57,479 bases of DNA from positions 1 through 57,479 of the forward strand of contig CADBWR010000016.1 of assembly GCA_902798425.1 (NCBI GenBank), given 5' to 3'. The stretch's first letter is position 1. Every line of letters starts with the position of its first letter. A program made the translations under genes and the position numbers. Shown here piece after piece: positions 1-8,617 of the stretch. The notes beneath the pieces were generated by a model. It saw only the letters and a list, made by a program, of their open reading frames with translations. It was not told the origin of the DNA and did not search any database. The DNA is from an uncultured Bacteroidales bacterium (lineage in GTDB: Bacteria; Bacteroidota; Bacteroidia; Bacteroidales; Bacteroidaceae).

Positions 1-1
1 T

Positions 2-322
2 GCCTATACCCCGCTGTTTAGCGACAGCACCAGATGGGAACGCCTGCTTGAAATAAAGTACGAGAATTATGAAAATCTTGTCACGATGAAACCCATGCTA
101 GACTATGTGATGCCTGGCAAGGTGATAGATGCAGGCAAAGGCGTGGTAGAAGGCAACGTAGTTCGCTATAGGTTCTCAGGTGAACGACTCATCCCCCACC
201 CCTACGATGTGACGATTACCTCGCGAGTCACCAACGTCTGGGCGTTCGTTATCACCGCTTTAGTGATACTCCTGGCTATCGGCTGCATGTTCTATCGGCG
301 CATCAAAAAAATGATTTCTTAG
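2..322 (+). CDS. C-terminal part of an unknown membrane-anchored protein (5' end outside the window)
   Basis: The frame is open from base 2 to the TAA at 320-322, giving 106 visible residues; the start lies upstream of the window. The last third holds one clear membrane segment (about residues 76-97, VWAFVITALVILLAIGCMF) followed by a short basic tail RRIKK, so the C-terminus is probably cytoplasmic and the rest extracytoplasmic. I do not recognise the family and give no function. The parC promoter begins only 8 bp after its stop, so the two genes are probably separate transcription units. Confidence 0.6.
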   Translation, partial: AYTPLFSDSTRWERLLEIKYENYENLVTMKPMLDYVMPGKVIDAGKGVVEGNVVRYRFSGERLIPHPYDVTITSRVTNVWAFVITALVILLAIGCMFYRRIKKMIS

Positions 323-329
323 CATAAAA

Positions 330-361
330 TTTGGCATTCTCGCTGTTTTTTTATAATTTTG
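330..361 (+). promoter_or_regulatory. Bacteroidota-type promoter of parC
   Basis: TTTG at 330-333 and TAATTTTG at 354-361 are separated by 20 bp, a full match to the Bacteroidota sigma-ABfr consensus (TTTG, 19-21 bp, TAnnTTTG). Transcription should start near 366-370, about 20 nt before the ATG at 390. Confidence 0.8.
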
Positions 362-389
362 CAGGAAAATCAAAATCTACTGCATTTTT

Positions 390-3104
390 ATGGATGACGA
401 AATAAGAGAAGACAGTGAAATCCTGGAGCAGGACGCTCCAGAACAGCAGGAAGAGCAAGCAGAGGGTGCCGGACACTCCGACTACAAGCCCGTCAACCGC
501 TTTGACGCTGCTGCCGTACACCATTTGAGCGGCATGTACCAAAGTTGGTTCCTGGACTACGCCTCCTATGTTATTCTGGAGCGTGCCGTGCCACATATCG
601 AAGATGGTCTGAAACCCGTACAGCGCCGCATTCTGCACTCCATGAAGCGCATGGACGACGGCAGATATAATAAGGTGGCAAACATTGTGGGTCACACCAT
701 GCAGTTCCACCCTCACGGCGACGCCTCTATCGGTGACGCTCTGGTGCAGATGGGTCAGAAGGACCTGCTCATCGACACACAGGGCAACTGGGGTAACATC
801 CTGACGGGCAACCGCGCCGCAGCGCCCCGTTATATCGAGGCCCGCCTCAGCAAGTTTGCCTTGGACACCGTCTTCAATCCCAAGACCACCGAATGGCAGA
901 TGTCATACGACGGTCGTAACAAGGAGCCCATCACCCTACCCGTGAAGTTCCCATTGCTGCTGGCACAAGGCGCCGAGGGTATTGCCGTAGGACTGTCGTC
1001 GAAGATTCTGCCCCACAACTTTGTAGACATCTGCGACGCTGCCATCAGCTACCTGCACGGCGAGGAGTTCCACCTCTACCCCGACTTCCCCACTGGTGGT
1101 AGCATCGACGTCTCGAAATACAACGACGGACAGCGTGGCGGTGTGCTGAAGGTGCGTGCCAAGATTGAGAAACTGGACCCCAAGACGCTGGTCATCCGCG
1201 AGATACCCTTCTCAAAAACCACGGAAACGCTCATCGACACCATCCTGAAAGCCATCGACAAAGGCAAGATCAAGGCCCGCCATGTGGAGGACCTCACAGC
1301 CGCCAAGGTGGAGATACAGGTACAGCTGGCACCTGGCGTCAGCAGTGACAAGACGCTCGACGCCCTGTATGCCTTCTCAGACTGCGAAATCAACATATCG
1401 CCCAACTGCTGCGTCATCGAGGACAACAAGCCACAGTTCCTGACGGTGAGCGACGTGCTGCGCCACTCGACAGACCGCACCAAGGACCTGATACGTCAGG
1501 AGTTGGAGATTCGCAAGGGCGAGTTGCTGGAACAGTTGCACTTCTGTTCGTTAGAGAAGATATTCATTGAGGAACGCATCTATAAGGATAAGAAGTTCGA
1601 GCAGGCACCCGACATTGACAGCGTCTGCGAATATATCGACGAGCGACTGACACCCTTCTATCCGCAGATGGTGCGTGAGGTCACAAAGGACGACATTCTG
1701 AAATTGCTGGAAATCAAGATGCAGCGCATCCTGAAATTCAACAAGGACAAGGCCGACGAGTTGATGGCCCGCATCAAGGCAGAGATTGACGAGATAGACC
1801 GCGACCTGGCCAACCTCGTAGAGGTGACGGCACAGTGGTTCCAGTTCTTGAAAGACAAGTACGGCAAGGACCATCCGCGACTGACGGAGATTCGCAACTT
1901 CGACACCATCGAAGCCACCAAGGTTGTCGAGGCCAACCAGAAGTTGTACATCAACCGCCAGGACGGCTTCATCGGTACAGGTCTGAAAAAGGACGAGTTC
2001 GTCTGCAACTGCTCGGACATCGATGACATCATCATCTTCTATAAGGATGGTAAGTTCAAGGTGGTCCGTGTGGCCGACAAGTTGTTTGTTGGCAAGAACA
2101 TCATTTGGATTAACGTGTTCAAGAAGAACGACCAGCGCACCATCTACAATGCCGTCTACCGCGATGGTCGCAAGGGCTACTACTATATCAAGCGCTTCAA
2201 CGTACCGGCCATCACTCGCGACCGCGAATACGACCTGACAGCAGGAACAGAAGGCTCGCGAGTGGTCTACTTCACCGCCAACCCCAATGGCGAGGCAGAG
2301 GTTATCAAGGTCACCCTCGACCCTGCACCCAAGCTGAAGAAGATATTCTTCGACAAGGACTTCTCGGAGGTGCTCATCAAGGGACGTGCCGCCAAGGGAA
2401 ACCTGCTGACGAAGTATCAGGTACACCGCATCGGACTGAAGAGTCACGGACACTCCACGCTGGGTGGCCGCAAGGTATGGTACGACCCAGACGTGAACCG
2501 TCTGAACTACGACGAGCACGGACGGCTGCTGGGCGAGTTCTTCGATGGCGACAGCATCCTCGTCATCTTGCAGAATGGAGACTACTACCTGTCTGGCTTC
2601 GATCCCAACGTGCACTTCGAGGACAACATCCAGCGCATAGAGAAATACGAGGCGGAGAAGGTGTGGAGCTGCGTGCTCTATGATGCAGACAATCAGGGTT
2701 ATCCGTATGTGAAGCGCTTCCTCATGGAAGCTACCAAGCGCAAGCAGAACTATATTGGAGAGAACACCAACTCACAGCAGTTGCTGCTGACAGACACCGT
2801 CTATCCACGTCTGCAGGTAACCTATGGCGGCAACGACGCCTTCCGTGGCAGCGAAGAGATAGATGTTGAGCAGTTCATTGCCGTCAAAGGCTTTAAGGCT
2901 AAGGGTAAGCGTCTCACCACATGGCAGATAGCATCTATTGAAGAGTTGGAGCCCTTGCGTTTCCCTGAGCCTCCCAGCGAAGAGGAAGACAGCGAGAAAG
3001 AAGAAGAGGAAGAGAACCTCGACCCAGACTCTGGTAAGAGCCAGCAGCAGGTGTTTGACGAGATGACAGGACAGCTGCGACTGTTTGATGATGAAGAGAG
3101 TTAA
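390..3104 (+). CDS. parC: DNA topoisomerase IV / gyrase subunit A
   Basis: Type IIA topoisomerase A subunit, which cuts and rejoins DNA and works with a GyrB/ParE partner to decatenate or relax DNA. It has 904 residues. The N-terminal domain has the family block DGLKPVQRRIL (about residues 72-82), and the catalytic tyrosine is in APRYIEARLS (Tyr148). The segment from about 530 onward looks like the C-terminal beta-propeller DNA-wrapping domain, and the protein ends in a very acidic tail (EEEDSEKEEEEE). The first 35 residues are an acidic extension. The divergence of the C-terminal domain and the length fit the ParC-like paralogue of Bacteroidota better than GyrA, but the exact assignment is inferred. 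The ATG is about 25 nt behind a full-consensus promoter. The 3' end overlaps the next gene. Confidence 0.9.
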   Translation: MDDEIREDSEILEQDAPEQQEEQAEGAGHSDYKPVNRFDAAAVHHLSGMYQSWFLDYASYVILERAVPHIEDGLKPVQRRILHSMKRMDDGRYNKVANIVGHTMQFHPHGDASIGDALVQMGQKDLLIDTQGNWGNILTGNRAAAPRYIEARLSKFALDTVFNPKTTEWQMSYDGRNKEPITLPVKFPLLLAQGAEGIAVGLSSKILPHNFVDICDAAISYLHGEEFHLYPDFPTGGSIDVSKYNDGQRGGVLKVRAKIEKLDPKTLVIREIPFSKTTETLIDTILKAIDKGKIKARHVEDLTAAKVEIQVQLAPGVSSDKTLDALYAFSDCEINISPNCCVIEDNKPQFLTVSDVLRHSTDRTKDLIRQELEIRKGELLEQLHFCSLEKIFIEERIYKDKKFEQAPDIDSVCEYIDERLTPFYPQMVREVTKDDILKLLEIKMQRILKFNKDKADELMARIKAEIDEIDRDLANLVEVTAQWFQFLKDKYGKDHPRLTEIRNFDTIEATKVVEANQKLYINRQDGFIGTGLKKDEFVCNCSDIDDIIIFYKDGKFKVVRVADKLFVGKNIIWINVFKKNDQRTIYNAVYRDGRKGYYYIKRFNVPAITRDREYDLTAGTEGSRVVYFTANPNGEAEVIKVTLDPAPKLKKIFFDKDFSEVLIKGRAAKGNLLTKYQVHRIGLKSHGHSTLGGRKVWYDPDVNRLNYDEHGRLLGEFFDGDSILVILQNGDYYLSGFDPNVHFEDNIQRIEKYEAEKVWSCVLYDADNQGYPYVKRFLMEATKRKQNYIGENTNSQQLLLTDTVYPRLQVTYGGNDAFRGSEEIDVEQFIAVKGFKAKGKRLTTWQIASIEELEPLRFPEPPSEEEDSEKEEEEENLDPDSGKSQQQVFDEMTGQLRLFDDEES

Positions 3105-3912
3105 CCATATTTGGCTATTGGCAATTTGCTGTTGGCTGTTGGCTATTCCTGCTAATAGCCAAGAACAAGCAGTTCCGCATCCAAAGGTTATTACGCGTAG
3201 CACGATGGTAGGCATTGGAGGCACCAACATCCTTGACACCTACCTATCTGACGAACACTTTAAAGGCGCGGGCATCAGCTTCCTGTCAACTGTTGAACGA
3301 CAGAAAGAGAGCTGTCGATGGTCGACACTGATGGAGCACGAGGGCAACCTCTCCTTGTGTAAGAGTCGCAACACGCAACAGGAGTTGGAGGGTGCCTACA
3401 ACTTCTATTGGGGCAAGCTATACCGTTGGCAGCTGCTTGACGGAGCCTTATCGTTGCAGGCTGGCGGACTGGTGAATGCCTCGCTGGGATTCATCTACAA
3501 CACCTCCAACGGCAACAATCCTGCCCAGGCTCGCGCCCATCTAAACCTTATGCCGACGGGTATTGCCAGCTATCGCTTCCAGCTGTTCAACAAAACCTTT
3601 GTCGCTCGCTACGAGTTGGCATTGCCCTTGGCGGGAGTCTGCTTCTCGCCCAACTACGGACAGTCTTATTACGAGATATTCAATCGTGGCGACTACGACC
3701 ATAACGCTGTTGCCACCACCTTCGTAACAGCACCAGAATGGCGCAACCTGCTGACACTCGATGCTGCCATCACGGGCAAGCTCACCCTACGCATCGGCTA
3801 TTTAGGCAATATTCAGCAGATGAAGGTCAACAACCTGCGCCAACACGTCTGGACCCACCGTTTCCTGATTGGTATCACTAAACGTTTCAGCATCACTCCT
3901 CATGCACTATGA
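3088..3912 (+). CDS. Secreted DUF3316-like protein
   Basis: A protein of 274 residues with a signal peptide whose hydrophobic core is a repeat (IWLLAICCWLLAIPA), cleaved near NSQ. The mature part resembles the DUF3316 family of Bacteroidota by memory of its pattern (STMVGIGGTNILDTYLS, then aromatic beta-strand-like segments), suggesting a small beta-rich outer-membrane or periplasmic protein of unknown role. It starts inside the end of parC (about 17 bp overlap) and shares ATGA with the following peptidase, so the three genes are probably one operon. ATG at 3088 or 3091 is the likely start; an in-frame TTG at 3085 precedes them. Confidence 0.7.
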   Translation: MMKRVNHIWLLAICCWLLAIPANSQEQAVPHPKVITRSTMVGIGGTNILDTYLSDEHFKGAGISFLSTVERQKESCRWSTLMEHEGNLSLCKSRNTQQELEGAYNFYWGKLYRWQLLDGALSLQAGGLVNASLGFIYNTSNGNNPAQARAHLNLMPTGIASYRFQLFNKTFVARYELALPLAGVCFSPNYGQSYYEIFNRGDYDHNAVATTFVTAPEWRNLLTLDAAITGKLTLRIGYLGNIQQMKVNNLRQHVWTHRFLIGITKRFSITPHAL

Positions 3913-4922
3913 AACAGATTAGCTATTGGCTTTTAGCATTGAGCTCTTGGCTCATCGTATCCTGCGTTGACATCGAAGAGCGTAACGATTCGCCCACAGG
4001 CAATTTCGAGGCACTCTGGACGATACTCGACGAGCACTACTGCTTCTTTGACTACAAACAGAAGGAATACGGTCTGGACTGGAACGACGTCTATGCGAAA
4101 TATAAGGTACGCATCAACGACAACATGAGTACGGTACAACTCTTCGAAGTGTTGTGTGACATGTTGGGCGAGCTGCGTGACGGACACGTCAACCTGTCCA
4201 GTTCGATGGACTACGGACGCTACTGGAAGTGGCAGGAGAACTATCCTTACAACTACAGCGACAGTCTGATACGCAGCTACTTAGGTACAGACTATAAAAT
4301 TGCCAGCGGATTGCGTTACCGGGTACTTGATGACAACATCGGCTACATCCGCTGTGCCTCCTTCGAGACAGGCATCGGCGAGGGCAATCTGGACGAGGCA
4401 CTGTCCTACCTGCTACTCTGCCGTGGCCTCATCATTGACATTCGAGGCAATGGTGGTGGTAACCTAACCACAGCAGAACGCTTTGCAGGACGTTTTGTAC
4501 AGGAAAAGACGCTGGTAGGTTATATGCAGCACAAGACGGGAAAGGACCATAACGACTTCTCAGAGATGAAGGAGATCTATCTGGAGCCATCGAGGAACGT
4601 CCGCTGGCACAAGAAAGTGTGTGTGCTGACCAACAGAAGCGTTTATAGTGCTGCCAATGCTTTTGCAGTATGGATGCGCTGTCTTCCTAACGTTACCATT
4701 ATTGGCGACCATACAGGTGGTGGCAGCGGCATGCCTATGAGCAACAGTCTGCCCAATGGTTGGAGCGTCCGCTACTCAGCCTGTCCGATGTACGACCAAA
4801 ACAAACAGCAGACAGAATTTGGCATAGACCCTGACGTAAAAGTTGGCCTCGTCAACGACATCACCATTGGCAGCTACCGTGACGACATCATTGAAACTGC
4901 TCGACAACTTTTAGTCAAATAA
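3909..4922 (+). CDS. S41-family peptidase lipoprotein
   Basis: A C-terminal-processing-peptidase-like (S41) protein of 337 residues, predicted to be anchored in the envelope as a lipoprotein: the signal peptide ends in the lipobox-like WLIVSC (Cys about residue 19). The core has RGLIIDIRGNGGG (about 174-186), typical of the S41 fold, and the segment NRSVYSAANAF carrying the presumed nucleophile serine, followed by GDHTGGGSG. The usual S41A catalytic lysine is not obvious, so activity may follow the tricorn/S41B-like arrangement or be lost. No PDZ domain is evident. The ATG overlaps the stop of the DUF3316-like gene (ATGA), indicating translational coupling. The stop codon directly abuts the -33 box of the tRNA-Leu promoter. 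Confidence 0.8.
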   Translation: MKQISYWLLALSSWLIVSCVDIEERNDSPTGNFEALWTILDEHYCFFDYKQKEYGLDWNDVYAKYKVRINDNMSTVQLFEVLCDMLGELRDGHVNLSSSMDYGRYWKWQENYPYNYSDSLIRSYLGTDYKIASGLRYRVLDDNIGYIRCASFETGIGEGNLDEALSYLLLCRGLIIDIRGNGGGNLTTAERFAGRFVQEKTLVGYMQHKTGKDHNDFSEMKEIYLEPSRNVRWHKKVCVLTNRSVYSAANAFAVWMRCLPNVTIIGDHTGGGSGMPMSNSLPNGWSVRYSACPMYDQNKQQTEFGIDPDVKVGLVNDITIGSYRDDIIETARQLLVK

Positions 4923-4954
4923 TTTGGCGGTTTCACTAAAAAGCATTACCTTTG
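4923..4954 (+). promoter_or_regulatory. Promoter of tRNA-Leu
   Basis: TTTG at 4923-4926 and TACCTTTG at 4947-4954 are 20 bp apart, a full consensus match. The -33 box starts on the base after the stop codon of the S41 peptidase gene. Confidence 0.8.
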
Positions 4955-5008
4955 CAGCCGCAAAATCGACATCAGCAATCCCCAAAAGGGAATTGACTTC
5001 GTCGATTC

Positions 5009-5093
5009 GCGCCTGTGGCGGAATTGGTAGACGCGCTAGACTTAGGATCTAGTGTCTCGCGACGTGCAGGTTCGAGTCCTGTCAGGCGCACCA
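5009..5093 (+). tRNA. tRNA-Leu (anticodon TAG)
   Basis: The acceptor stem GCGCCTG (5009-5015) pairs perfectly with CAGGCGC (5083-5089), followed by discriminator A and an encoded CCA. The anticodon stem CTAGA/TCTAG encloses the loop CTTAGGA with TAG at 5043-5045. The T arm GCAGG-TTCGAGT-CCTGT and an extended variable arm fit a class II leucine tRNA of 85 nt. Confidence 0.95.
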
Positions 5094-5118
5094 ACAACCA
5101 AGAAAAACGCGGTAAAAG

Positions 5119-5150
5119 AATAAAAGCGACCAGAAATGGTCGCTTTTATT
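5119..5150. terminator. Hairpin terminator after tRNA-Leu
   Basis: AATAAAAGCGACCA pairs perfectly with TGGTCGCTTTTATT around a GAAA tetraloop. The A/T flanks let it work on both strands, ending tRNA-Leu on the plus strand and the lipoprotein gene (stop at 5159) on the minus strand. Confidence 0.85.
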
Positions 5151-5158
5151 CTTTATGT

Positions 5159-5635
5159 CTACTCGGTTTTCTTTGTATAACGAACGGTAAGTGTTGGCGT
5201 ATAGGTATTCTCCAGAAGAACAGAGATAAGACCTTCGCCAGCATCAAAGTTTGCCTGTTTGTGATCGTCCTTGAGAACAGGGCAATCGGGCCAAGCCCCC
5301 AGTTCCTTCTCCAAACCGTCGCGAATCTCCTGCCACATCTGACGAGTGCTGTCGTTAGTCGACAGGTTGTAGGTCTCTTGGATAACCATCAGTTGGTCAC
5401 CCTTGAAAGCCGCCAGCACACGATAGTGCTCAGCAGGCGATGCCAACACGACATTGTTGCCGCTGTCTGACGCAGCAGAGTCAACAGCAAAGCCCCTAGC
5501 CACCATAGAATCTACAAACTGGCTGACTGGTAGCGTAAAGGCCAGGCCACGATAGTTAAAGTCAACAGGTGCGCTACTCTTTTGGCAGGCACACAGGGCA
5601 GCAACAGCCACCAATACGAAAACAAGTTTCTTCAT
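5159..5635 (-). CDS. Small lipoprotein of unknown function
   Basis: A 158-residue lipoprotein: the signal peptide MKKLVFVLVAVAALCAC ends in a lipobox with Cys at about residue 17. The mature part has the pattern YRGLAFTLPVSQFVDSMVARGF, an F-x-G-hydrophobic opening followed by a helix ending in a GF turn. The same layout is seen in the secreted protein at 42739-43782, so the two may be distant relatives. No catalytic motif is visible. It lies 30 bp downstream of the M16 protease on the same strand, without an obvious promoter of its own, so the two genes are likely co-transcribed. Confidence 0.7.
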   Translation of the reverse strand: MKKLVFVLVAVAALCACQKSSAPVDFNYRGLAFTLPVSQFVDSMVARGFAVDSAASDSGNNVVLASPAEHYRVLAAFKGDQLMVIQETYNLSTNDSTRQMWQEIRDGLEKELGAWPDCPVLKDDHKQANFDAGEGLISVLLENTYTPTLTVRYTKKTE

Positions 5636-5665
5636 AATAGTTATTTGTTTAGTTAGATAGATAGA

Positions 5666-8473
5666 TTATTCCGATAACATCGTTACCTCTATGCAACGCT
5701 TAGCATCCAACAGGCGCTGGGCCATGCGCTGCACTTGTTCGGCAGTCATCTCCTCTACCATCTTGCAGTAGTCCTTGTCGAAGTCTGCATCGTCATCTAA
5801 CTCGTGCCAGATGACGTAGCTCCAATAGTCGTTGGTGATGGCAGCCTGCTGGTATTGCTTGACAAGATATTTCTTCACCTTGTCCATACTGCTGGCCACA
5901 GGACCATACTTGGCAATGTTAGCCAACTGCTGGTAGATAATAGGATTCAGTTCCTCGTAACGCTGTGGGTCGGCATTGTAGGAGATGCGCAGGAAGGCAT
6001 TGGGTTTGTCATCCTTCTCCAATCCAAAGTCTACGCTGACACCATACGTTCCACCCTTCTCCTCGCGAACAGAGTCTGTATAGGCAACAGAGAGGCAGCG
6101 CTTCAGGAAGTCCAATTCCAGGTCGCTCTGCGGGGTGAAGGGTACATCGGCACTATAGTAGATGCCAACATTAGCCAACGGTGTCGTCATCTTCTTGCGG
6201 AAAACACTTACCTTGGAACCCTCTACAAGCTGCGGAACATTCTTCCAGTTCATCTGCTCGTGCTGATAGGTCGATGGCAACGTGGCCAGATACTGACACA
6301 CCAGTTGGCGCAGCTGCTGCTCGTCATATTTACCAATGATAACCGTCTTGAAGTTAGAGGCATCGCTGTACAGGTGGCGATACATCTGCAGGATGCGGTC
6401 GTAGTCGACCTTCTCCAGCGTAGCCTGTGTGACGGGTTCCAGTCGTGGATGGTGGCCATAGAGGATGGCGCGGATGGAGTCGTTATAGTCCACTTTGGGC
6501 GATGCGTTGCGGTTGGTCAGGAAGGCATGGCTGCGGTTGATGAGACCGGCAAAGGCCACGGTGTCTCGACGCGGTTGCGTGAAGTAGAGATGTGCCAACT
6601 CAAACATCGTAGGCATGTCCTTCAACGACACACCGCCAGTGATAATCTGATTACGCGAGCTAACGACGGGCTGTACGCGTACTGACTTGCCCGTCAGCAT
6701 ACGGCGCAGCATCATGGCATCAAACTGGGCCACACCCGCATCGGTAATAGCGCTGTTGATGAGAGAAAAATTGGGAATGTCCTCATTACCAAAGACTGAC
6801 GTACCACCATCAGCCTGCATGCGCATAGAGACAGCATCGGCTGCGAAATCGGTTTTCTTGACATAGACCTTCATGCCATTCGACAGTGTCCACTCTGTAA
6901 AGCCGTGCTTAAAGGCCTTCTCGCTGACAATACTTCCAGGCTTTGGCAAATGAGCCATCAAGTGCTCTGGAACCTGAGCCTCCACATAAGGAGCATACGA
7001 CAACTGCTGGGTTGCCGTGATGACATTCTCTATCTGCAGTTCGGTGGGCAGCACCAGTTTCTCCTTATCAGGAGCATACATGATAGCCACCTGGTTCTGG
7101 TCAGATATCAACTCACGCACAGCTTTGTTGACTTCTTCCAGTGTCACCTCGCGGTCGAAGCGGCGCGTCAGTTCCACCTGCTGTTCCATAGACAGTAGTG
7201 GCTCGCTGTTGAGGAAGTGTTGTATGCATGCAGAAACATATTTCGAGTTACGACGGTCATCACGTTCACGGAACTTACGCTCGTCGTGGTTCAGCTTCAG
7301 ACTCTTGGCACGGTCCAGTTCTGCCTGCGTAAAACCATGTTGGCGAGCCTGTTCAGTCACACCAATTGCGGCTATCAGGCCACCAAGGATGTTGTCCTCA
7401 CGACAGCTGACAGACAGGGAGAACGACTCCTTCATACGACTCAAGAAGAATGTAGACGCACGCCCTGTAGCACTCTGATAAGGAGGATTTGCCTGCTGGC
7501 GAAGTTCTGCCAAGCGGTCGTTAATCATCGTACCTATCAAGTTATCGATATAGTCGCCACGCAGGTATGTCTCGTCGTCCTTCTCTGCATCGGGTGTCGC
7601 ATCGCGTTTCTGATACAGGTGAAACAACACGATAGGCTGTTCCTTGTCCTTCTCGATGTCGACAATCATCTTCTCATTGTCGCTGACAGGATAGTACTCG
7701 CGCTTGGCAGCATTCTTCGGGGCGGGAATCTTGGAGAAGAGTTTCTTTATCTTCTTCTCCATCTTGTCGACATCGATGTCGCCCACCACAATGATAGCCT
7801 GCAGGTCAGGGCGATACCACTTATGGTAGTAGTCGCGCAAGTCTTTGTAGGGGAAATTGTTGACAATGTCCATTGAACCAATAGGCATGCAATCTTCATA
7901 CTTGGTGCCCTTATACACCTTGGGCATAGCTTGCTCCATCAGTCGTTGTACGGCACGGCCAGCACGACGGGTACGCCACTCTTCCTGAATGACGCCACGC
8001 TCTTTGTCTATCTCCTTGTCCTCCAGCAACAGATAGTGGCTCCAGTCATGGAGTATCAGCAGACATGAGTCGGCAATGCCCTCACGCTTCAAGGGTACAG
8101 CAGAGATGTTATACACTGTCTGTTCGACGCTGGTATAGGCATTGAGGTTGGCACCAAACTTCACACCAATGGTCTCGCACCAGGGAACGATTCCCAGTTG
8201 CTTACCCTTGCCAGGGAAGTGCTTAGTGCCATTGAATGCCATGTGCTCCAGGAAGTGAGCCAGTCCGCGCTGGCGCGGTTCCTCTTGTATAGAGCCCACC
8301 TTTTGGGCGATATAGAAGTCTGCCAGACCTGCCTCTTTTGCATTATGACGCAGATAATACGTCATGCCATTCTTCAGTTTTCCCGTGCGGATGGTAGGGT
8401 CTTGGGGCAGTGGCTGTGCAAGGACTGTTGCCACTACCCATAACAATAATGATATAAAAGTTGTCTTCTTCAT
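5666..8473 (-). CDS. M16-family zinc metalloprotease (insulinase type), periplasmic
   Basis: A protein of 935 residues with an N-terminal signal peptide (cleavage near AQPLPQ). The inverted zinc site HFLEH is at about residues 73-77 in RGLAHFLEHMAFNG, and the third zinc ligand is probably in the downstream EKDKERGVIQEE segment (about 160-170). The length and a second, motif-free half (from about residue 500) fit the two-repeat M16 peptidases, in which the C-terminal repeat is inactive and closes the peptide chamber. It probably degrades peptides in the periplasm. A TATCTTTG box lies just upstream. It heads a two-gene unit with the small lipoprotein and is divergent from the TonB receptor. Confidence 0.9.
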   Translation of the reverse strand: MKKTTFISLLLWVVATVLAQPLPQDPTIRTGKLKNGMTYYLRHNAKEAGLADFYIAQKVGSIQEEPRQRGLAHFLEHMAFNGTKHFPGKGKQLGIVPWCETIGVKFGANLNAYTSVEQTVYNISAVPLKREGIADSCLLILHDWSHYLLLEDKEIDKERGVIQEEWRTRRAGRAVQRLMEQAMPKVYKGTKYEDCMPIGSMDIVNNFPYKDLRDYYHKWYRPDLQAIIVVGDIDVDKMEKKIKKLFSKIPAPKNAAKREYYPVSDNEKMIVDIEKDKEQPIVLFHLYQKRDATPDAEKDDETYLRGDYIDNLIGTMINDRLAELRQQANPPYQSATGRASTFFLSRMKESFSLSVSCREDNILGGLIAAIGVTEQARQHGFTQAELDRAKSLKLNHDERKFRERDDRRNSKYVSACIQHFLNSEPLLSMEQQVELTRRFDREVTLEEVNKAVRELISDQNQVAIMYAPDKEKLVLPTELQIENVITATQQLSYAPYVEAQVPEHLMAHLPKPGSIVSEKAFKHGFTEWTLSNGMKVYVKKTDFAADAVSMRMQADGGTSVFGNEDIPNFSLINSAITDAGVAQFDAMMLRRMLTGKSVRVQPVVSSRNQIITGGVSLKDMPTMFELAHLYFTQPRRDTVAFAGLINRSHAFLTNRNASPKVDYNDSIRAILYGHHPRLEPVTQATLEKVDYDRILQMYRHLYSDASNFKTVIIGKYDEQQLRQLVCQYLATLPSTYQHEQMNWKNVPQLVEGSKVSVFRKKMTTPLANVGIYYSADVPFTPQSDLELDFLKRCLSVAYTDSVREEKGGTYGVSVDFGLEKDDKPNAFLRISYNADPQRYEELNPIIYQQLANIAKYGPVASSMDKVKKYLVKQYQQAAITNDYWSYVIWHELDDDADFDKDYCKMVEEMTAEQVQRMAQRLLDAKRCIEVTMLSE

Positions 8474-8492
8474 TTTTACGTCAATTTGGCGA

Positions 8493-8526
8493 CAAAGATA
8501 CTAAATACAAACCAATTAAATGCAAG
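8493..8526 (-). promoter_or_regulatory. Probable promoter of the M16 protease
   Basis: On the minus strand TATCTTTG (8500-8493) matches the -7 box. The nearest -33-like element is CTTG (8526-8523) with 22 bp spacing, one base from TTTG and slightly too far. The start codon is about 20 nt downstream. Confidence 0.45.
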
Positions 8527-8563
8527 AATTATGATTTTTTTACAAAGATACCTACTTGTGAGT

Positions 8564-8595
8564 ATTGCGAAATTGCGGGAAAGTTCGTACTTTTG
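8564..8595 (+). promoter_or_regulatory. Promoter of the TonB receptor operon
   Basis: ATTG (8564-8567), 20 bp, then TACTTTTG (8588-8595). The -7 box is perfect and the -33 box differs by one base. It lies 22 bp before the ATG at 8618, which supports that start over the further upstream in-frame ATG at 8486. Confidence 0.7.
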
Positions 8596-8617
8596 CAACC
8601 ACTATTATATATCATGT

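Noticed and set aside
1551-2615. Minus-strand 354-residue frame inside parC
   Set aside because: It lies opposite a clearly conserved topoisomerase gene and has no recognisable domain; long antisense frames are common in GC-richer coding regions.
5015-5470. Plus-strand frame over tRNA-Leu and the lipoprotein
   Set aside because: It begins inside the tRNA, crosses the terminator and runs antisense to a convincing lipoprotein gene.
8486-8617. N-terminal extension of the TonB receptor from ATG 8486
   Set aside because: The promoter at 8564-8595 and the signal peptide from 8618 show that translation starts later.
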